Source: Lutibacter citreus
Lineage (GTDB): Bacteria > Bacteroidota > Bacteroidia > Flavobacteriales > Flavobacteriaceae
Assembly (NCBI RefSeq): GCF_003260195.1
Contig: NZ_QEIH01000002.1
Location: 620,001 to 684,000 of the forward strand
DNA: 64,000 nt
Reading direction: 5' to 3'
Below, piece after piece: positions 9,565 to 19,649 of this stretch. Position numbers and translations under genes: made by a program. The notes under the pieces were generated by a model. It searched no databases, was not told the DNA's origin, and was given only the letters and a program-made list of their open reading frames with translations. How positions within the stretch are numbered: position 1 is the first letter of the stretch; every line of letters starts with the position of its first letter.

Positions 9565-11463
9565 ATGAGCGACGCTATTAAGCATGAATGTGGAATTGCA
9601 ATGGTTCGATTATTAAAGCCACTGCAATATTATAAAGACAAATATGGCTCTGCATTTTATGGGTTAAATAAAATGTATTTGTTAATGGAAAAACAGCATA
9701 ACCGTGGTCAGGATGGAGCTGGAATTGCAAGTATAAAATTTGATGTAGAGGCTGGGACAAGATATATAAGTAGAGTTCGTTCAAATAAATCGCAGCCAAT
9801 TCAAGATATATTTTCTCAAATTAATGGAAGATTAAACTCCTTAAATGAAGAAAATCCAGATAAAATTGATGATGTAGAATGGCAGAATAACAATGCCCCA
9901 TATATAGGTAACTTGTTTTTGGGTCATGTACGTTATGGAACTTTTGGGAAAAATGGTTTAGAAAGTGTACATCCTTTCTTGCGCCAAAGTAACTGGAGAC
10001 ATAAAAGTTTAATTGTTGCGGGAAATTTTAATATGACCAATTCAAAAAGGTTGTTTAATGATTTAGTTGAAATAGGTCAGCATCCAAAAGAGTTAACAGA
10101 TACTGTAACTGTAATGGAGAAAATCGGTCATTTTATTGATGATGAAGTAACCAGATTATATAAAGAGGTTAAGGGTGAAGGGATTGGCAAGAAAGAGGCT
10201 TCGCCAATTATAGAAGAACGAATGAACGTTAAAAAGATTTTAAAAAGATCTGCCAAAAACTGGGATGGTGGTTATGCAATGGCTGGATTATTAGGTCATG
10301 GAGATGCATTTGTTTTACGTGATCCTGCAGGTATAAGACCGGCATTTTATTATAAAGATGATGAGGTTGTTGTAGTTGCTTCAGAGCGACCGGTTATACA
10401 AACAGTATTTAATGTAAAAATTAATGATGTAAAAGAAATTGAACCAGGTCATGCTTTAATTATAAAAAGAGATGGTAGTATTACCACTCCGCGAGTAACA
10501 AAAATTTTACCTAAAAAAGCATGTTCTTTTGAACGAATATATTTTTCAAGAGGTAGTGATACGGATATTTATAAGGAGCGTAAAATGTTAGGGAAATTAG
10601 TATTTCCTCAAATTTTAGAAAAGATAGATAGAAATTTAAAAAACACAGTTTTTTCTTATATTCCAAATACAGCTGAGACTTCATTTTATGGAATGCGTGA
10701 AGCAGCTGAAGATTTTTTAATTTCAAGAAAAACGAGAAGAATTTTAAATGGAAAAGGAACACTTTCTGCTGAAAAAGTAACTCAAATTATTTCAGAAAGA
10801 CCACGTGTTGAAAAATTAGCTATAAAAGATGCAAAATTAAGAACCTTTATTGCGGATGACAGTAGTAGGGATGATTTAGTAGCGCATGTTTATGATGTTA
10901 CTTATGGAATTGTAAAACCAAATGACAATTTGGTTATTATAGATGATAGTATTGTAAGAGGTACTACTTTAAAGAAAAGTATTATTAAAATATTAGATAG
11001 ACTAAATCCTAAAAAGATTGTAGTTGTGTCATCTGCGCCTCAAATTCGTTATCCAGATTGTTATGGGATTGATATGGCGAGAATGGGTGATTTTATAGCC
11101 TTTAGAGCCGCTTTAGAATTGTTAAAAGAGGCAAATAGATTTAATGTAGTTGAAGAGGTTTATAAAAGATGTAAAGCTCAACAATCTTTAGATGATACAG
11201 AAATAGAAAACGCAGTTAAAGCAGTTTATGATTCATTTACAGATGAACAAATTTCTAATAAAATTGCTGAAATGCTTAAAACTGACGGAATCACTGCTGA
11301 AGTTGAGATAATTTACCAATCGGTTGATAATTTACACAAGGCATGTCCAAATCATTTAGGTGATTGGTATTTTACAGGTAATTATCCAACACCAGGAGGA
11401 AATAGAGTTGTAAACGATTCATTCATTAATTTTTATGAAGGATCAGATAAAAGAGCTTATTAA
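9565..11463 (+). CDS. Long amidophosphoribosyltransferase-like protein (PurF family)
   Basis: A 632-residue protein with a class-II glutamine amidotransferase N-domain and a phosphoribosyltransferase C-domain. The candidate nucleophile is Cys9 in MSDAIKHECGIAMVRL, preceded by a short propeptide as in PurF. The N-domain shows NRGQDGAGIA and GHVRYGTFG, and the PRPP-binding motif is VIIDDSIVRGTTLKKS at about 450-470. This would convert PRPP and glutamine to phosphoribosylamine. At 632 residues it is clearly longer than typical PurF (about 470-510). It has extra segments around 205-230 and a long C-terminal extension, so it may be a paralogue rather than the housekeeping enzyme. Confidence 0.85.
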   Translation: MSDAIKHECGIAMVRLLKPLQYYKDKYGSAFYGLNKMYLLMEKQHNRGQDGAGIASIKFDVEAGTRYISRVRSNKSQPIQDIFSQINGRLNSLNEENPDKIDDVEWQNNNAPYIGNLFLGHVRYGTFGKNGLESVHPFLRQSNWRHKSLIVAGNFNMTNSKRLFNDLVEIGQHPKELTDTVTVMEKIGHFIDDEVTRLYKEVKGEGIGKKEASPIIEERMNVKKILKRSAKNWDGGYAMAGLLGHGDAFVLRDPAGIRPAFYYKDDEVVVVASERPVIQTVFNVKINDVKEIEPGHALIIKRDGSITTPRVTKILPKKACSFERIYFSRGSDTDIYKERKMLGKLVFPQILEKIDRNLKNTVFSYIPNTAETSFYGMREAAEDFLISRKTRRILNGKGTLSAEKVTQIISERPRVEKLAIKDAKLRTFIADDSSRDDLVAHVYDVTYGIVKPNDNLVIIDDSIVRGTTLKKSIIKILDRLNPKKIVVVSSAPQIRYPDCYGIDMARMGDFIAFRAALELLKEANRFNVVEEVYKRCKAQQSLDDTEIENAVKAVYDSFTDEQISNKIAEMLKTDGITAEVEIIYQSVDNLHKACPNHLGDWYFTGNYPTPGGNRVVNDSFINFYEGSDKRAY

Positions 11464-11483
11464 AGTTCTAAAAAAAAGTAACA

Positions 11484-11510
11484 AAAAAAGCGCCATTGGC
11501 GCTTTTTTTT
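11484..11510 (+). terminator. Bidirectional terminator between convergent purF-like and sod genes
   Basis: A GC-rich stem AGCGCC/GGCGCT with a 3-nt loop is flanked by seven A on the left and eight T on the right. It lies between two convergent genes. Confidence 0.9.
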
Positions 11511-11526
11511 ATGTAAAATGATTTTT

Positions 11527-12135
11527 TTATTTGTTTTCAGCATAAAGCTTTTCAACATGATTCCAGTTTATTACATTAAAAAATGCATTTATATAATCTG
11601 GTCTTCTGTTTTGGTAGTTTAAGTAATAAGCATGTTCCCAAACATCTAAAGCTAAAATAGGGAAACCTCCACAACTTACACCTGGCATTAATGGATTGTC
11701 TTGATTTGGAGTAGAACAAATTTCTACTTTTCCTCCTTTATGAACACATAACCATGCCCATCCAGATCCAAAACGTGTTGCAGCCGCTTTAGCGAAAGCA
11801 TCTTTAAAAGCATCAACTGATCCATATTCAGCAATAATAGCATCTTTTAATTCACCAGATAAATAACCTTTACCTTCAGGATTCATTACATCCCAAAATA
11901 AACTATGATTGTAAAAACCACCACCATTATTTCTAACAGCTGCATTATTCATATCTAATCCGCTTAAGATTTCTTCAATAGAATTTCCATCTAAATCAGT
12001 TCCTTTAATTGCATTATTTAAATTATTAGTATATCCTGCATGATGCTTTGTATGGTGTATTTCCATTGTTCTTGCATCAATATTTGGCTCTAACGCATTG
12101 TAAGCGTACGGTAATTTTGGTAATTCGAATGACAT
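11527..12135 (-). CDS. Fe/Mn superoxide dismutase
   Basis: A 202-residue cytosolic superoxide dismutase when started at the ATG at 12133-12135 ([17 protein letters not shown]). An upstream ATG adds a lysine-rich stretch not found in the family. Metal ligands are visible: His27 (MEIHHTKHH), the NHSLFW histidine, and Asp and His in [10 protein letters not shown]. It dismutates superoxide to peroxide and oxygen. Sequence features do not cleanly separate iron from manganese use, so I leave the symbol empty. The gene is monocistronic with a strong terminator on its 3' side. Confidence 0.95.
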   Translation of the reverse strand: MSFELPKLPYAYNALEPNIDARTMEIHHTKHHAGYTNNLNNAIKGTDLDGNSIEEILSGLDMNNAAVRNNGGGFYNHSLFWDVMNPEGKGYLSGELKDAIIAEYGSVDAFKDAFAKAAATRFGSGWAWLCVHKGGKVEICSTPNQDNPLMPGVSCGGFPILALDVWEHAYYLNYQNRRPDYINAFFNVINWNHVEKLYAENK

Positions 12136-12284
12136 AGTGTTATATTTTTTTATTAAACTAATTTTTTTCTTGCTACCCAAAGGTAACGAACCAAGTTCAT
12201 TATAAAAAATCCTAAAAATCGAATGTTTTTATAGTAGTATTGGTTTATCTTATAAAGTTAAAGAAACTTTTGGAGAATAGGCAA

Positions 12285-13307
12285 TTAGTAAATGGCATTT
12301 TCAGGGTATTTTGCCATAAATTCTTCAGCCTTATCAACCATATTTTTACTTCCGCAAAAGAATGGAACTCTTTGGTGTAATTCCGTTGGTTTTATATCTA
12401 AAATTCGTTTATAACCATCAGTTGCTTTTCCGTTTGCTTGTTCGGCTAAAAAGGCCATTGGATTGCATTCATATAATAATCTAAGTTTACCTTTTGGACC
12501 TATGGAGCTAGTTGGATATAAATAAATCCCTCCTTTAATCATATTTCTATGAAAATCTGAAACTAAAGAACCAATGTAACGGGATGTATAGGGTCTGTCA
12601 TCTTTTTCTTCCTGACAATATTTTAAATAATCTTTTACTCCTTGAGGGAAATGTACATAATTACCTTCGTTTATTGAGTATATTTTTCCGTCTTCAGGAA
12701 ATTGGAAATTTGGATGTGATAAGTAAAATGATCCTATTGCAGGATTTAATGTAAATCCATTAACCCCATGACCAGAGGTGTAAACTAACATGGTTGAAGT
12801 TCCATAAACTACATAGCCTGCGGCAACTTGTAAATTTCCTGGCTGTAAAAAATCTGACATTTCAACCGGAGTTCCAATTGGAGTTATTCTTTTATATATT
12901 GAAAATATGGTTCCAACTGAAACATTAACATCTATGTTTGATGAACCATCAAGCGGATCGATTAAAACAACATATTTATTTTCATTGGTCTCGTTTTTTC
13001 CTTTAATGGTAACAAAAGTGTCTTCTTCTTCACTAGCTATTCCACATACAATTTCTCTGTTAATTAAGGTTTTCATAAAAACATCATTGGCATAAACATC
13101 TAGTTTTTGCTGATTTTCACCTTGTATATTAACTTCCCCAGCATTTCCCATAATATCAACTAACCCCGCTTTATTTACGTTGTAGTTTACAATTTTTGCG
13201 GCTAATTTAATTGAACTTAATAATCTTGAAAATTCACCAGAAGTAGATTTATAATGTTTTTGATTCTCAATTATAAATTCTCCTAATGTTAAGTTGTTAG
13301 TTTCCAT
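12285..13307 (-). CDS. fbp: Class I fructose-1,6-bisphosphatase
   Basis: A 340-residue class I FBPase, the family's normal length. The metal-binding motif [16 protein letters not shown] is present at about 118-133. The sugar-phosphate site ends with the ...[20 protein letters not shown] region near the C-terminus. It hydrolyses fructose-1,6-bisphosphate to fructose-6-phosphate in gluconeogenesis. It is divergent from the acetyltransferase gene, with a 121-nt shared upstream region. Confidence 0.96.
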   Translation of the reverse strand: METNNLTLGEFIIENQKHYKSTSGEFSRLLSSIKLAAKIVNYNVNKAGLVDIMGNAGEVNIQGENQQKLDVYANDVFMKTLINREIVCGIASEEEDTFVTIKGKNETNENKYVVLIDPLDGSSNIDVNVSVGTIFSIYKRITPIGTPVEMSDFLQPGNLQVAAGYVVYGTSTMLVYTSGHGVNGFTLNPAIGSFYLSHPNFQFPEDGKIYSINEGNYVHFPQGVKDYLKYCQEEKDDRPYTSRYIGSLVSDFHRNMIKGGIYLYPTSSIGPKGKLRLLYECNPMAFLAEQANGKATDGYKRILDIKPTELHQRVPFFCGSKNMVDKAEEFMAKYPENAIY

Positions 13308-13428
13308 ATTGTTTATATTATGATTTATACAAATATCGAAAAAATTAATTTTAAAATTGAACTTGTTTATAAGTAACTTTTAACTAAAGATTTTTACTTT
13401 AGCCAACAATAATTTAAATAGTAATTAT

Positions 13429-13905
13429 ATGAGTTTTGCAATAAGAGAAGCTGAAAAAGGAGATATGCCGTCTGTGCTTAAATTAGTTCAAGAATTAGCA
13501 GATTTTGAAAAAGAGTCCAACGCTGTTATAGTTACGGTTAAAGATTTAGAAAAAGATGGTTTTGGAGAAACTCCATTGTTTAAGTGTTTTATTGCAGAAA
13601 TGGATAATGAAATTGTTGGAATGTCTTTGTTTTATCCAAGATATTCAACTTGGAAAGGACCTACTATTCATCTTGAAGACCTTATAGTTACAGAGCATAA
13701 AAGAGGAAATAAAATAGGAAAGGCCTTGTACAAAAAAGTAATTGAATATGGTTATAATATTGGTGTAGAACGTATAGAATGGGCTGTGTTAGATTGGAAT
13801 GAACCTGCAATAAATTTTTATGAAAGTACAGGGGCTAAAGTTTTACGAGATTGGGATACGGCTCAAATTGATAGAGCATCCATAAAAAAGTATTTAAAGT
13901 TATAA
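13429..13905 (+). CDS. GNAT-family N-acetyltransferase (spermidine acetyltransferase-like)
   Basis: A 158-residue GNAT protein with the acetyl-CoA-binding motif A at VTEHKRGNKIGKALYKKV and motif B NEPAINFYESTGAKV. The layout resembles SSAT/diamine N-acetyltransferases, including the IHLEDLIV strand and a conserved C-terminal Trp-containing segment. The acceptor is unproven. It lies 2 nt upstream of the aspartate kinase gene, so the two form an operon. Confidence 0.85.
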   Translation: MSFAIREAEKGDMPSVLKLVQELADFEKESNAVIVTVKDLEKDGFGETPLFKCFIAEMDNEIVGMSLFYPRYSTWKGPTIHLEDLIVTEHKRGNKIGKALYKKVIEYGYNIGVERIEWAVLDWNEPAINFYESTGAKVLRDWDTAQIDRASIKKYLKL

Positions 13906-13907
13906 AC

Positions 13908-15155
13908 GTGAGGGTATTTAAGTTTGGTGGAGCTTCGGTTAAGGATGCTAATAGCATTAAAAATGTAGTTCGTGTTTTAAAACATGAAGGTTTTAGTGAT
14001 GTGCTCATTATTATTTCTGCAATGGGGAAAATGACCAATGCATTTGAAAATATTGTTGATTCATATATTAAAGAATCTGACGATTTAACCGTTAATATTG
14101 AATATGTTAGAGAATTTCATAGAACTATAATAGTTGACTTGTTTAAAAACAACAAGGAAAATATGTTGTTTGATTTAGAAAAATTACTAGGACAATTGTC
14201 TGGTTTTTTTATTTCCAATAAAAACAATGATTATAATTTTATATATGATCAAATTGTTGGTTACGGAGAGTTAATTTCTACTGCAATTGTTAGTTGTTAT
14301 TTAAATGAAATTGGGATTTCTAATAAATGGATTGATGTAAGAGAATTTGTAAAAACAGATTCAAATTATAGAGATGCTCATGTTAATTGGGAGGAAACAG
14401 CCTTAAAAATTAGTGAAATCAATGCTTCAGAATTAATAATAACACAAGGCTTTTTAGGTGCAAATTCTAACGGGATAACTACCACTTTAGGAAGAGAAGG
14501 TTCAGATTATTCCGCAGCAATATTTGCATATTGTTTAGATGCTGAAAGCGTAACAATTTGGAAAGATGTTGAGGGTGTATTAAATTCGGATCCGCGTAGC
14601 TTTGAAAATTCAATTTTATTGGAACAAATTTCATATAATGAAGCTATAGAAATGGCTTTTTATGGGGCTTCAGTAATTCATCCTAAAACTTTAAAACCTC
14701 TTGAAAATAAGAAAATACCATTGTTTGTACGTTCTTTTTATAATTTATCTAAAAAAGGAACTATTGTAAAATCTGGACTTAATTTATTTCCTGAAGTTCC
14801 CTGTTTTATTTTAAAAAAACAACAGATTTTAATAGCTATTTCAGCGCAAGATTTTTCATTTATGGTAGAGCATAATTTGAGTGATATTTTTAAAATTCTT
14901 CATAATTATAAATTAAAGGTAAATCTTATTCAAAATTCGGCTTTAAGTTTTTCTGTATGTGTTGAAGATAAGTTTAATAATTTTAAGTTATTTTTAAACG
15001 ATCTAACAGTAAATTATTCAGTGAATTACGTTGAAAATGTGTCGCTTTATACAGTAAGACATGCCACTGAAAATGCCATTAAATTAGTTGAAGGAAAAGG
15101 TAAAATTCTTTTAAAGCAGGTTTCAAAGGGCACAGTACAACTAGTAATGCAATAA
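13908..15155 (+). CDS. Aspartate kinase, GTG start
   Basis: A 415-residue monofunctional aspartokinase. The start is a GTG at 13908-13910, two nt after the preceding stop. It is the right one because the residues that follow (RVFKFGGASVKDANS) form the conserved nucleotide-binding strand that begins aspartokinases. The catalytic core continues with TLGREGSDYSAA. The C-terminal third (about 300-415) is ACT-like but divergent, so feedback control is uncertain. It catalyses the first step toward lysine, threonine and methionine. The tight coupling to a GNAT acetyltransferase is notable but its meaning is unknown. Confidence 0.9.
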   Translation: MRVFKFGGASVKDANSIKNVVRVLKHEGFSDVLIIISAMGKMTNAFENIVDSYIKESDDLTVNIEYVREFHRTIIVDLFKNNKENMLFDLEKLLGQLSGFFISNKNNDYNFIYDQIVGYGELISTAIVSCYLNEIGISNKWIDVREFVKTDSNYRDAHVNWEETALKISEINASELIITQGFLGANSNGITTTLGREGSDYSAAIFAYCLDAESVTIWKDVEGVLNSDPRSFENSILLEQISYNEAIEMAFYGASVIHPKTLKPLENKKIPLFVRSFYNLSKKGTIVKSGLNLFPEVPCFILKKQQILIAISAQDFSFMVEHNLSDIFKILHNYKLKVNLIQNSALSFSVCVEDKFNNFKLFLNDLTVNYSVNYVENVSLYTVRHATENAIKLVEGKGKILLKQVSKGTVQLVMQ

Positions 15156-15192
15156 TTTTATGTATTTTTGTAGTTACTTTAATTAAAAATGA

Positions 15193-17034
15193 ATGGGTTT
15201 AGTAACGCCGAAGGAAATTTCGAAAGCTATAAAGCTTGATAAGTATGGATTTATAGGTACTTTTTTTGGGTGGGTATTGATGAAAATTCTTAGAATTTCT
15301 ACTCTAAATAAAATTTATAATAGGCACAAACATTTAAAAGATTTAGAGTTTTTTAATGGACTATTAGAAGATCTTGATATAAAATTTGAAATTCCAGAAG
15401 AAGATTTAAAAAGAATACCAAAAGATGGTGCTTTTATAACAGTATCAAACCATCCTCTTGGAGGAATAGATGGAATTTTATTGTTAAAATTATTAATTGA
15501 AAAGAGACCAGATTATAAAATAATTGCAAATTTTCTATTGCATAGAATAGAACCTATGAAGCCGTTTATTATGCCTGTAAATCCTTTTGAAGACAGAAAG
15601 GATGCTAAGTCTAGTTTAGCAGGAATAAAAGGAGCTCTATCTCATATTAAAGAAGGTTTTCCGTTAGGTATTTTTCCTGCTGGAGAAGTTTCTACATGTA
15701 AAGAAGGAAAATTGATTGTTGACAGGCCTTGGGAAATAGGTGCTATTAAATTTATTCAAAAAGCCGAAGTACCAGTTATTCCTATTTATTTTCATGGAAA
15801 AAATACAAGACTATTTTATTTTCTATCAAAATTAAATTCTACTTTAAGAACGGCAAAATTACCTTCAGAGTTATTAACTCAAAAAGAAAGAACTATTAAA
15901 GTTAGAATTGGAAAACCTATTTCTGTTGCAAACCAAAAAGAGTATAAAGATCCTAAAGATTTTTGCGATTTTATTCGTAGAAAAACATACATGTTATCTA
16001 ACCCTTTTGCAAAGAAGAATAAAACTTTAAGTGCACAATCTTTAAAATTAAATAAACTTCCTAAAGAAATTGTTGGACAAAAAAATCTTGATAAAATTAT
16101 TGAAGAGGTTAATTCCTTAAGAGAGCAAAATGGAAGATTGCTCATAAGTAAAAATTATGAAGTATTTTTTGCTCCAAGCAAGAATATACCAAACATAAAA
16201 TTTGAAATTGGAAGACTAAGAGAAATAACTTTTAGGGAAGTTGGAGAGGGAACCAATGAATCTCTTGATTTAGATACATTTGACAGTTATTATCATCATT
16301 TATTTTTATGGGATAAAGAGAAGGAGAAAGTAGTAGGTGCTTATAGAATGGGGCTTGGGAAGGATATTTATAAAGATCATGGTATTGAAGGGTTCTATAT
16401 CCATACCTTATTTAAGTTTGAGCCAGAATTGTATTCAATGATGGAGAACTCAATTGAAATGGGTAGAGCCTTTATTGTAAAAGAATATCAACAACGCCCA
16501 ATGCCATTATTTTTATTGTGGAAGGGAATTGTTCACGTTACGCTTAGATATCCAGAATATAAATACTTAATTGGGGGAGTGAGTATTAGTAATCAGTTTT
16601 CTAATTTTTCAAAATCATTAATGATTGAGTTTATGAAATCTCATTATTACGATCCATATATAGCGCAATATATCTATCCTAAAAAAGAGTATAAGGTTAA
16701 GTTAAGTGATGCTGATAAAGATTTTGTTTTTGATGCTACAAAAGCCGATATGAACAAATTTGATAAAGTTATTGATGAGATTGAACCAGGAGCGCTTCGT
16801 ATGCCAGTACTTATTAAAAAGTATGTAAAACAAAACGCAAGACTTATTGCGTTTAATGTTGATCCTAAATTTAACGATGCCGTTGATGGTTTAATGTATA
16901 TTAGGGTTTCAGATATCCCAGATAGTACAGTGAAACCTGTAATGGAAGAGTTTCAGGCAGAGTTGGAGAGTAGGTTAGATAATGAAAATATTGAAGATGA
17001 GGTTGAATCAACATCATCTTCAAATAAAATTTAA
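15193..17034 (+). CDS. Fused PlsC-type and GNAT acyltransferase, OlsF-like aminolipid synthase
   Basis: A 613-residue two-domain protein. The N-terminal half (about 1-290) is a lysophospholipid-acyltransferase-like domain with the NHPLGGIDG active-site motif and a FPAGEVS block. The C-terminal half (about 320-590) is a hemolysin-type GNAT domain with EMGRAFIVKEYQQRP, as in OlsB N-acyltransferases. Fused proteins of this type (OlsF) make ornithine lipids, and related two-component or fused enzymes make glycine lipids. The C-domain N-acylates an amino acid with a 3-hydroxy acyl chain and the N-domain adds the second acyl chain. The amino-acid substrate cannot be told from sequence. The C-terminal tail is acidic and serine-rich. 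Confidence 0.82.
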   Translation: MGLVTPKEISKAIKLDKYGFIGTFFGWVLMKILRISTLNKIYNRHKHLKDLEFFNGLLEDLDIKFEIPEEDLKRIPKDGAFITVSNHPLGGIDGILLLKLLIEKRPDYKIIANFLLHRIEPMKPFIMPVNPFEDRKDAKSSLAGIKGALSHIKEGFPLGIFPAGEVSTCKEGKLIVDRPWEIGAIKFIQKAEVPVIPIYFHGKNTRLFYFLSKLNSTLRTAKLPSELLTQKERTIKVRIGKPISVANQKEYKDPKDFCDFIRRKTYMLSNPFAKKNKTLSAQSLKLNKLPKEIVGQKNLDKIIEEVNSLREQNGRLLISKNYEVFFAPSKNIPNIKFEIGRLREITFREVGEGTNESLDLDTFDSYYHHLFLWDKEKEKVVGAYRMGLGKDIYKDHGIEGFYIHTLFKFEPELYSMMENSIEMGRAFIVKEYQQRPMPLFLLWKGIVHVTLRYPEYKYLIGGVSISNQFSNFSKSLMIEFMKSHYYDPYIAQYIYPKKEYKVKLSDADKDFVFDATKADMNKFDKVIDEIEPGALRMPVLIKKYVKQNARLIAFNVDPKFNDAVDGLMYIRVSDIPDSTVKPVMEEFQAELESRLDNENIEDEVESTSSSNKI

Positions 17035-17035
17035 T

Positions 17036-17323
17036 TTAGAACCACTCTTTTTTATTGGTTTGGTATAGGTATGTAAACTCTTCATCTGATTTTGTTAGAT
17101 AAATTATTCCTTCAATTAAACCTATTATGTAAGTTATTGAAGCGCCTATACCACAAGTTAAAATTGTAATGGCAAGTAAAATTAGACCTTGAGTTGTGTA
17201 ACCAAGTATAAATTTGTGAACACCAAAAGGCCCTAATAGAATAGCTAAAATACCAGCTAAAACTCTTTTACTTTCTTCAGATTGTTTAGGAATTACGTTT
17301 CCTTTTTCGTCAATTACATCCAT
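17036..17323 (-). CDS. TM2-domain membrane protein
   Basis: A 95-residue TM2-domain protein: two hydrophobic helices (VLAGILAILLGPFGVHKFIL and LILLAITILTCGIGASITYI) are separated by the short turn seen in the family. They are preceded by a charged cytosolic N-terminus. Function is unknown. It is convergent with the acyltransferase gene, with a single nucleotide between the stop codons and no room for a terminator. Confidence 0.85.
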   Translation of the reverse strand: MDVIDEKGNVIPKQSEESKRVLAGILAILLGPFGVHKFILGYTTQGLILLAITILTCGIGASITYIIGLIEGIIYLTKSDEEFTYLYQTNKKEWF

Positions 17324-17341
17324 AATAATTTGTTGTTTTAT

Positions 17342-18691
17342 TTATAATAATTTAGAGTCAATTGGTTCCCAAAGTTCAATTTTATTTCCTTCAGGGTCTA
17401 ATATCCATCCAAATTTTCCGTATTCAAATTCTTCAATTTCGCCTACAATGGTTACTTTTTCTTCTTTAAGTTTTTTTAATAATTCAACTAAATTATCTAC
17501 CCTGTAATTAAACATATAGTCTTTAGTTGACGGTGAAAAATAAGTTGTTTCATTTTCAAATGGACTCCATTGAGTACTCGCAGGTTTTCCATTTTTAGTT
17601 TTCCACCAAAAAGTAGAACCCCAATCATCAACATTAAAACCTAAATGAGATTTATACCAGTCTTTAAGTTTGTTGGGATTTGATGTCTTAAAAAATATTC
17701 CACCAATACCTGTTACTCTTTTAAATTCAACGTTTTTATTTTCTTTTTTGTTTGAAAAAAAAAGTAAGTCAACTTTATCTACAATTGTTTGTGCTAATTT
17801 TATTTTAGATTCAACAGTCCACCCTGCAATATGTGGTGTTAACAATACATTTTCATTGTGAATTAAATAACTAAAAGCTTCTGGTAGATTATCATTTTCA
17901 AATAAATTTTCAAATGATAATTTTTCATATTCTAACACATCTAAACAGGCGCCTAAAACTTGTTTGTTTTTAAGTCCTTCAACCAAATCGTCTGTTACTA
18001 CAGCAGAACCTCTTGCGGTATTAATTAAGTAAAATGGTTTTTTAAAGTTATTGATAAAATTATGGTTAACCATTTTGTGAGATAGCTCATTAAATGGAGT
18101 ATGTAAACTTAAGACATCTGTTTTTTCTTGTAGTTCTTTTAAAGAAACTTGTTTGCAGTTTTCATCTTCAACACCTTCTTTAATATCGTAACAAATTAAT
18201 TCAACATTAAAACCTTTCAGCTTTTTTGCAAAAGCTTTACCCATATTTCCGTAGCCAATTAAACCAATAGTTTTACCTTCTAATTCAAGACCTCTGTTTG
18301 CTTCTCTAAGCCATTTGCCATTTCTAATTTCTAAATCTGCTTTTTTTAAATTGTTAAAAAGAGATAAAATCATACCTAAAGCATGTTCTCCTACAGCGTT
18401 TCTATTACCTTCGGGAGCGGAAATTAGTTTAATATTTTTGCTTTCAGCATATTCAACATCAATGCTTTCAAGACCAGCACCTACACGTGCTATAAATTTT
18501 AAATTGGTAGCTTTATCTATAAAATGTTTATCTATATTAAATCTGCTTCTAATAACAATACCATTGTATTCGCTAATTTTTTCTTCAATTTTAATTTTGG
18601 ATGATTTGTAATCTTCATCACAAACACAACCTAATTTTTCTAATCCTTTTTGAAGTAAAGGATGGTTTGTATCTATAAAAAGAACTTTCAT
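17342..18691 (-). CDS. D-2-hydroxyacid dehydrogenase fused to a VOC/glyoxalase-like domain
   Basis: A 449-residue fusion. Residues 1-310 are a phosphoglycerate-dehydrogenase-like D-2-hydroxyacid dehydrogenase. It has an NAD site IGYGNMGKAF, a catalytic Arg in NTARGSAVV, a Glu in the following DVLEYEK segment and His in TPHIAGWT. Residues 320-449 form a vicinal-oxygen-chelate domain (GIGGIFFKTSNPNKLKDWY ... GWILDPEGNKIELWEP). No start codon precedes the VOC part and the frame is continuous, so this is one polypeptide. The start codon overlaps the panB stop by one base (TAATG), indicating translational coupling. The substrate is unknown. Confidence 0.85.
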   Translation of the reverse strand: MKVLFIDTNHPLLQKGLEKLGCVCDEDYKSSKIKIEEKISEYNGIVIRSRFNIDKHFIDKATNLKFIARVGAGLESIDVEYAESKNIKLISAPEGNRNAVGEHALGMILSLFNNLKKADLEIRNGKWLREANRGLELEGKTIGLIGYGNMGKAFAKKLKGFNVELICYDIKEGVEDENCKQVSLKELQEKTDVLSLHTPFNELSHKMVNHNFINNFKKPFYLINTARGSAVVTDDLVEGLKNKQVLGACLDVLEYEKLSFENLFENDNLPEAFSYLIHNENVLLTPHIAGWTVESKIKLAQTIVDKVDLLFFSNKKENKNVEFKRVTGIGGIFFKTSNPNKLKDWYKSHLGFNVDDWGSTFWWKTKNGKPASTQWSPFENETTYFSPSTKDYMFNYRVDNLVELLKKLKEEKVTIVGEIEEFEYGKFGWILDPEGNKIELWEPIDSKLL

Positions 18692-19509
18692 TAATATTGT
18701 TCATTATCATTAGGGAAATCTTCACTTTTTACATCAGAAATGTAATTTTCAAAGGCGCCTTTCATTTCACTAAATAAATCTAAATATCGTCTTAAAAATC
18801 TTGGGTGAAACTCATGTGTCATTCCAAGCATATCGTGAGTAACTAATACTTGGCCATCAACTCCGTTTCCGGCACCAATACCAATAACAGGAATTGTTAA
18901 ACTTTTAGCAACTTCTTTAGCTAATTTTGCGGGTACTTTTTCTAAAACTAAAGCAAAACATCCTAAGCTTTCTAGTAACAAGGCATCTTCTTTTAATTTG
19001 TCTGCTTCCTCTTCTTCTTTAGCTCTAACAGTATAAGTTCCAAATTTGTAAATAGATTGTGGCGTTAGGCCTAAATGTCCCATAACAGGAATTCCAGCTG
19101 TTAAAATTCTTGTAATTGAAGTTTCAATTTCGCTTCCACCTTCCATCTTTACAGCATGGCCACCTGTTTCTTTCATTATTTTAATTGCAGATTCTAAGGC
19201 GTTTCTGGAGTTGCCTTGATAACTACCAAAAGGTAAATCTACAACTACCAAACATCGTTCAATAGCTCTTATAACAGAGCTAGCGTGATAAATCATTTGA
19301 TCTAAGGTGATTGGTAAAGTTGTTTCATGTCCTGCCATTACATTTGAGGCAGAATCTCCAACCAATATTACATCTATACCTGCATTATCAACAATTTTAG
19401 CCATTGTGTAATCGTAAGCGGTTAGCATTGCGATTTTTTCACCGTTCTTTTTCATTTCTACCAAAGTTTTGGTAGTAATTCTTTTATATTCTTTTTTTGC
19501 TGTAGACAT
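18691..19509 (-). CDS. panB: 3-methyl-2-oxobutanoate hydroxymethyltransferase
   Basis: A 272-residue PanB. It transfers a hydroxymethyl group from methylene-tetrahydrofolate to 2-oxoisovalerate, giving ketopantoate, the first committed step of pantothenate and CoA synthesis. The family block [18 protein letters not shown] with the metal-binding Asp is clear, as is [17 protein letters not shown]. Length is normal. It is first in a two-gene operon with the dehydrogenase/VOC fusion. An NAD-dependent 2-hydroxyacid dehydrogenase next to panB invites the idea of ketopantoate reduction, but the downstream protein does not look like PanE. Confidence 0.95.
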   Translation of the reverse strand: MSTAKKEYKRITTKTLVEMKKNGEKIAMLTAYDYTMAKIVDNAGIDVILVGDSASNVMAGHETTLPITLDQMIYHASSVIRAIERCLVVVDLPFGSYQGNSRNALESAIKIMKETGGHAVKMEGGSEIETSITRILTAGIPVMGHLGLTPQSIYKFGTYTVRAKEEEEADKLKEDALLLESLGCFALVLEKVPAKLAKEVAKSLTIPVIGIGAGNGVDGQVLVTHDMLGMTHEFHPRFLRRYLDLFSEMKGAFENYISDVKSEDFPNDNEQY

Positions 19510-19649
19510 TATTTCTAAATTTAATCTTAAAAAGGTAAAAGTAGTGAAAATAGAAATTGCATAAAAAAATATGATTCATTTTTAGATATCGTAAATCTTA
19601 TCCTAAAAATTAGGATTTTATATTTAAATTTACCCCGAAAATGATTTAA

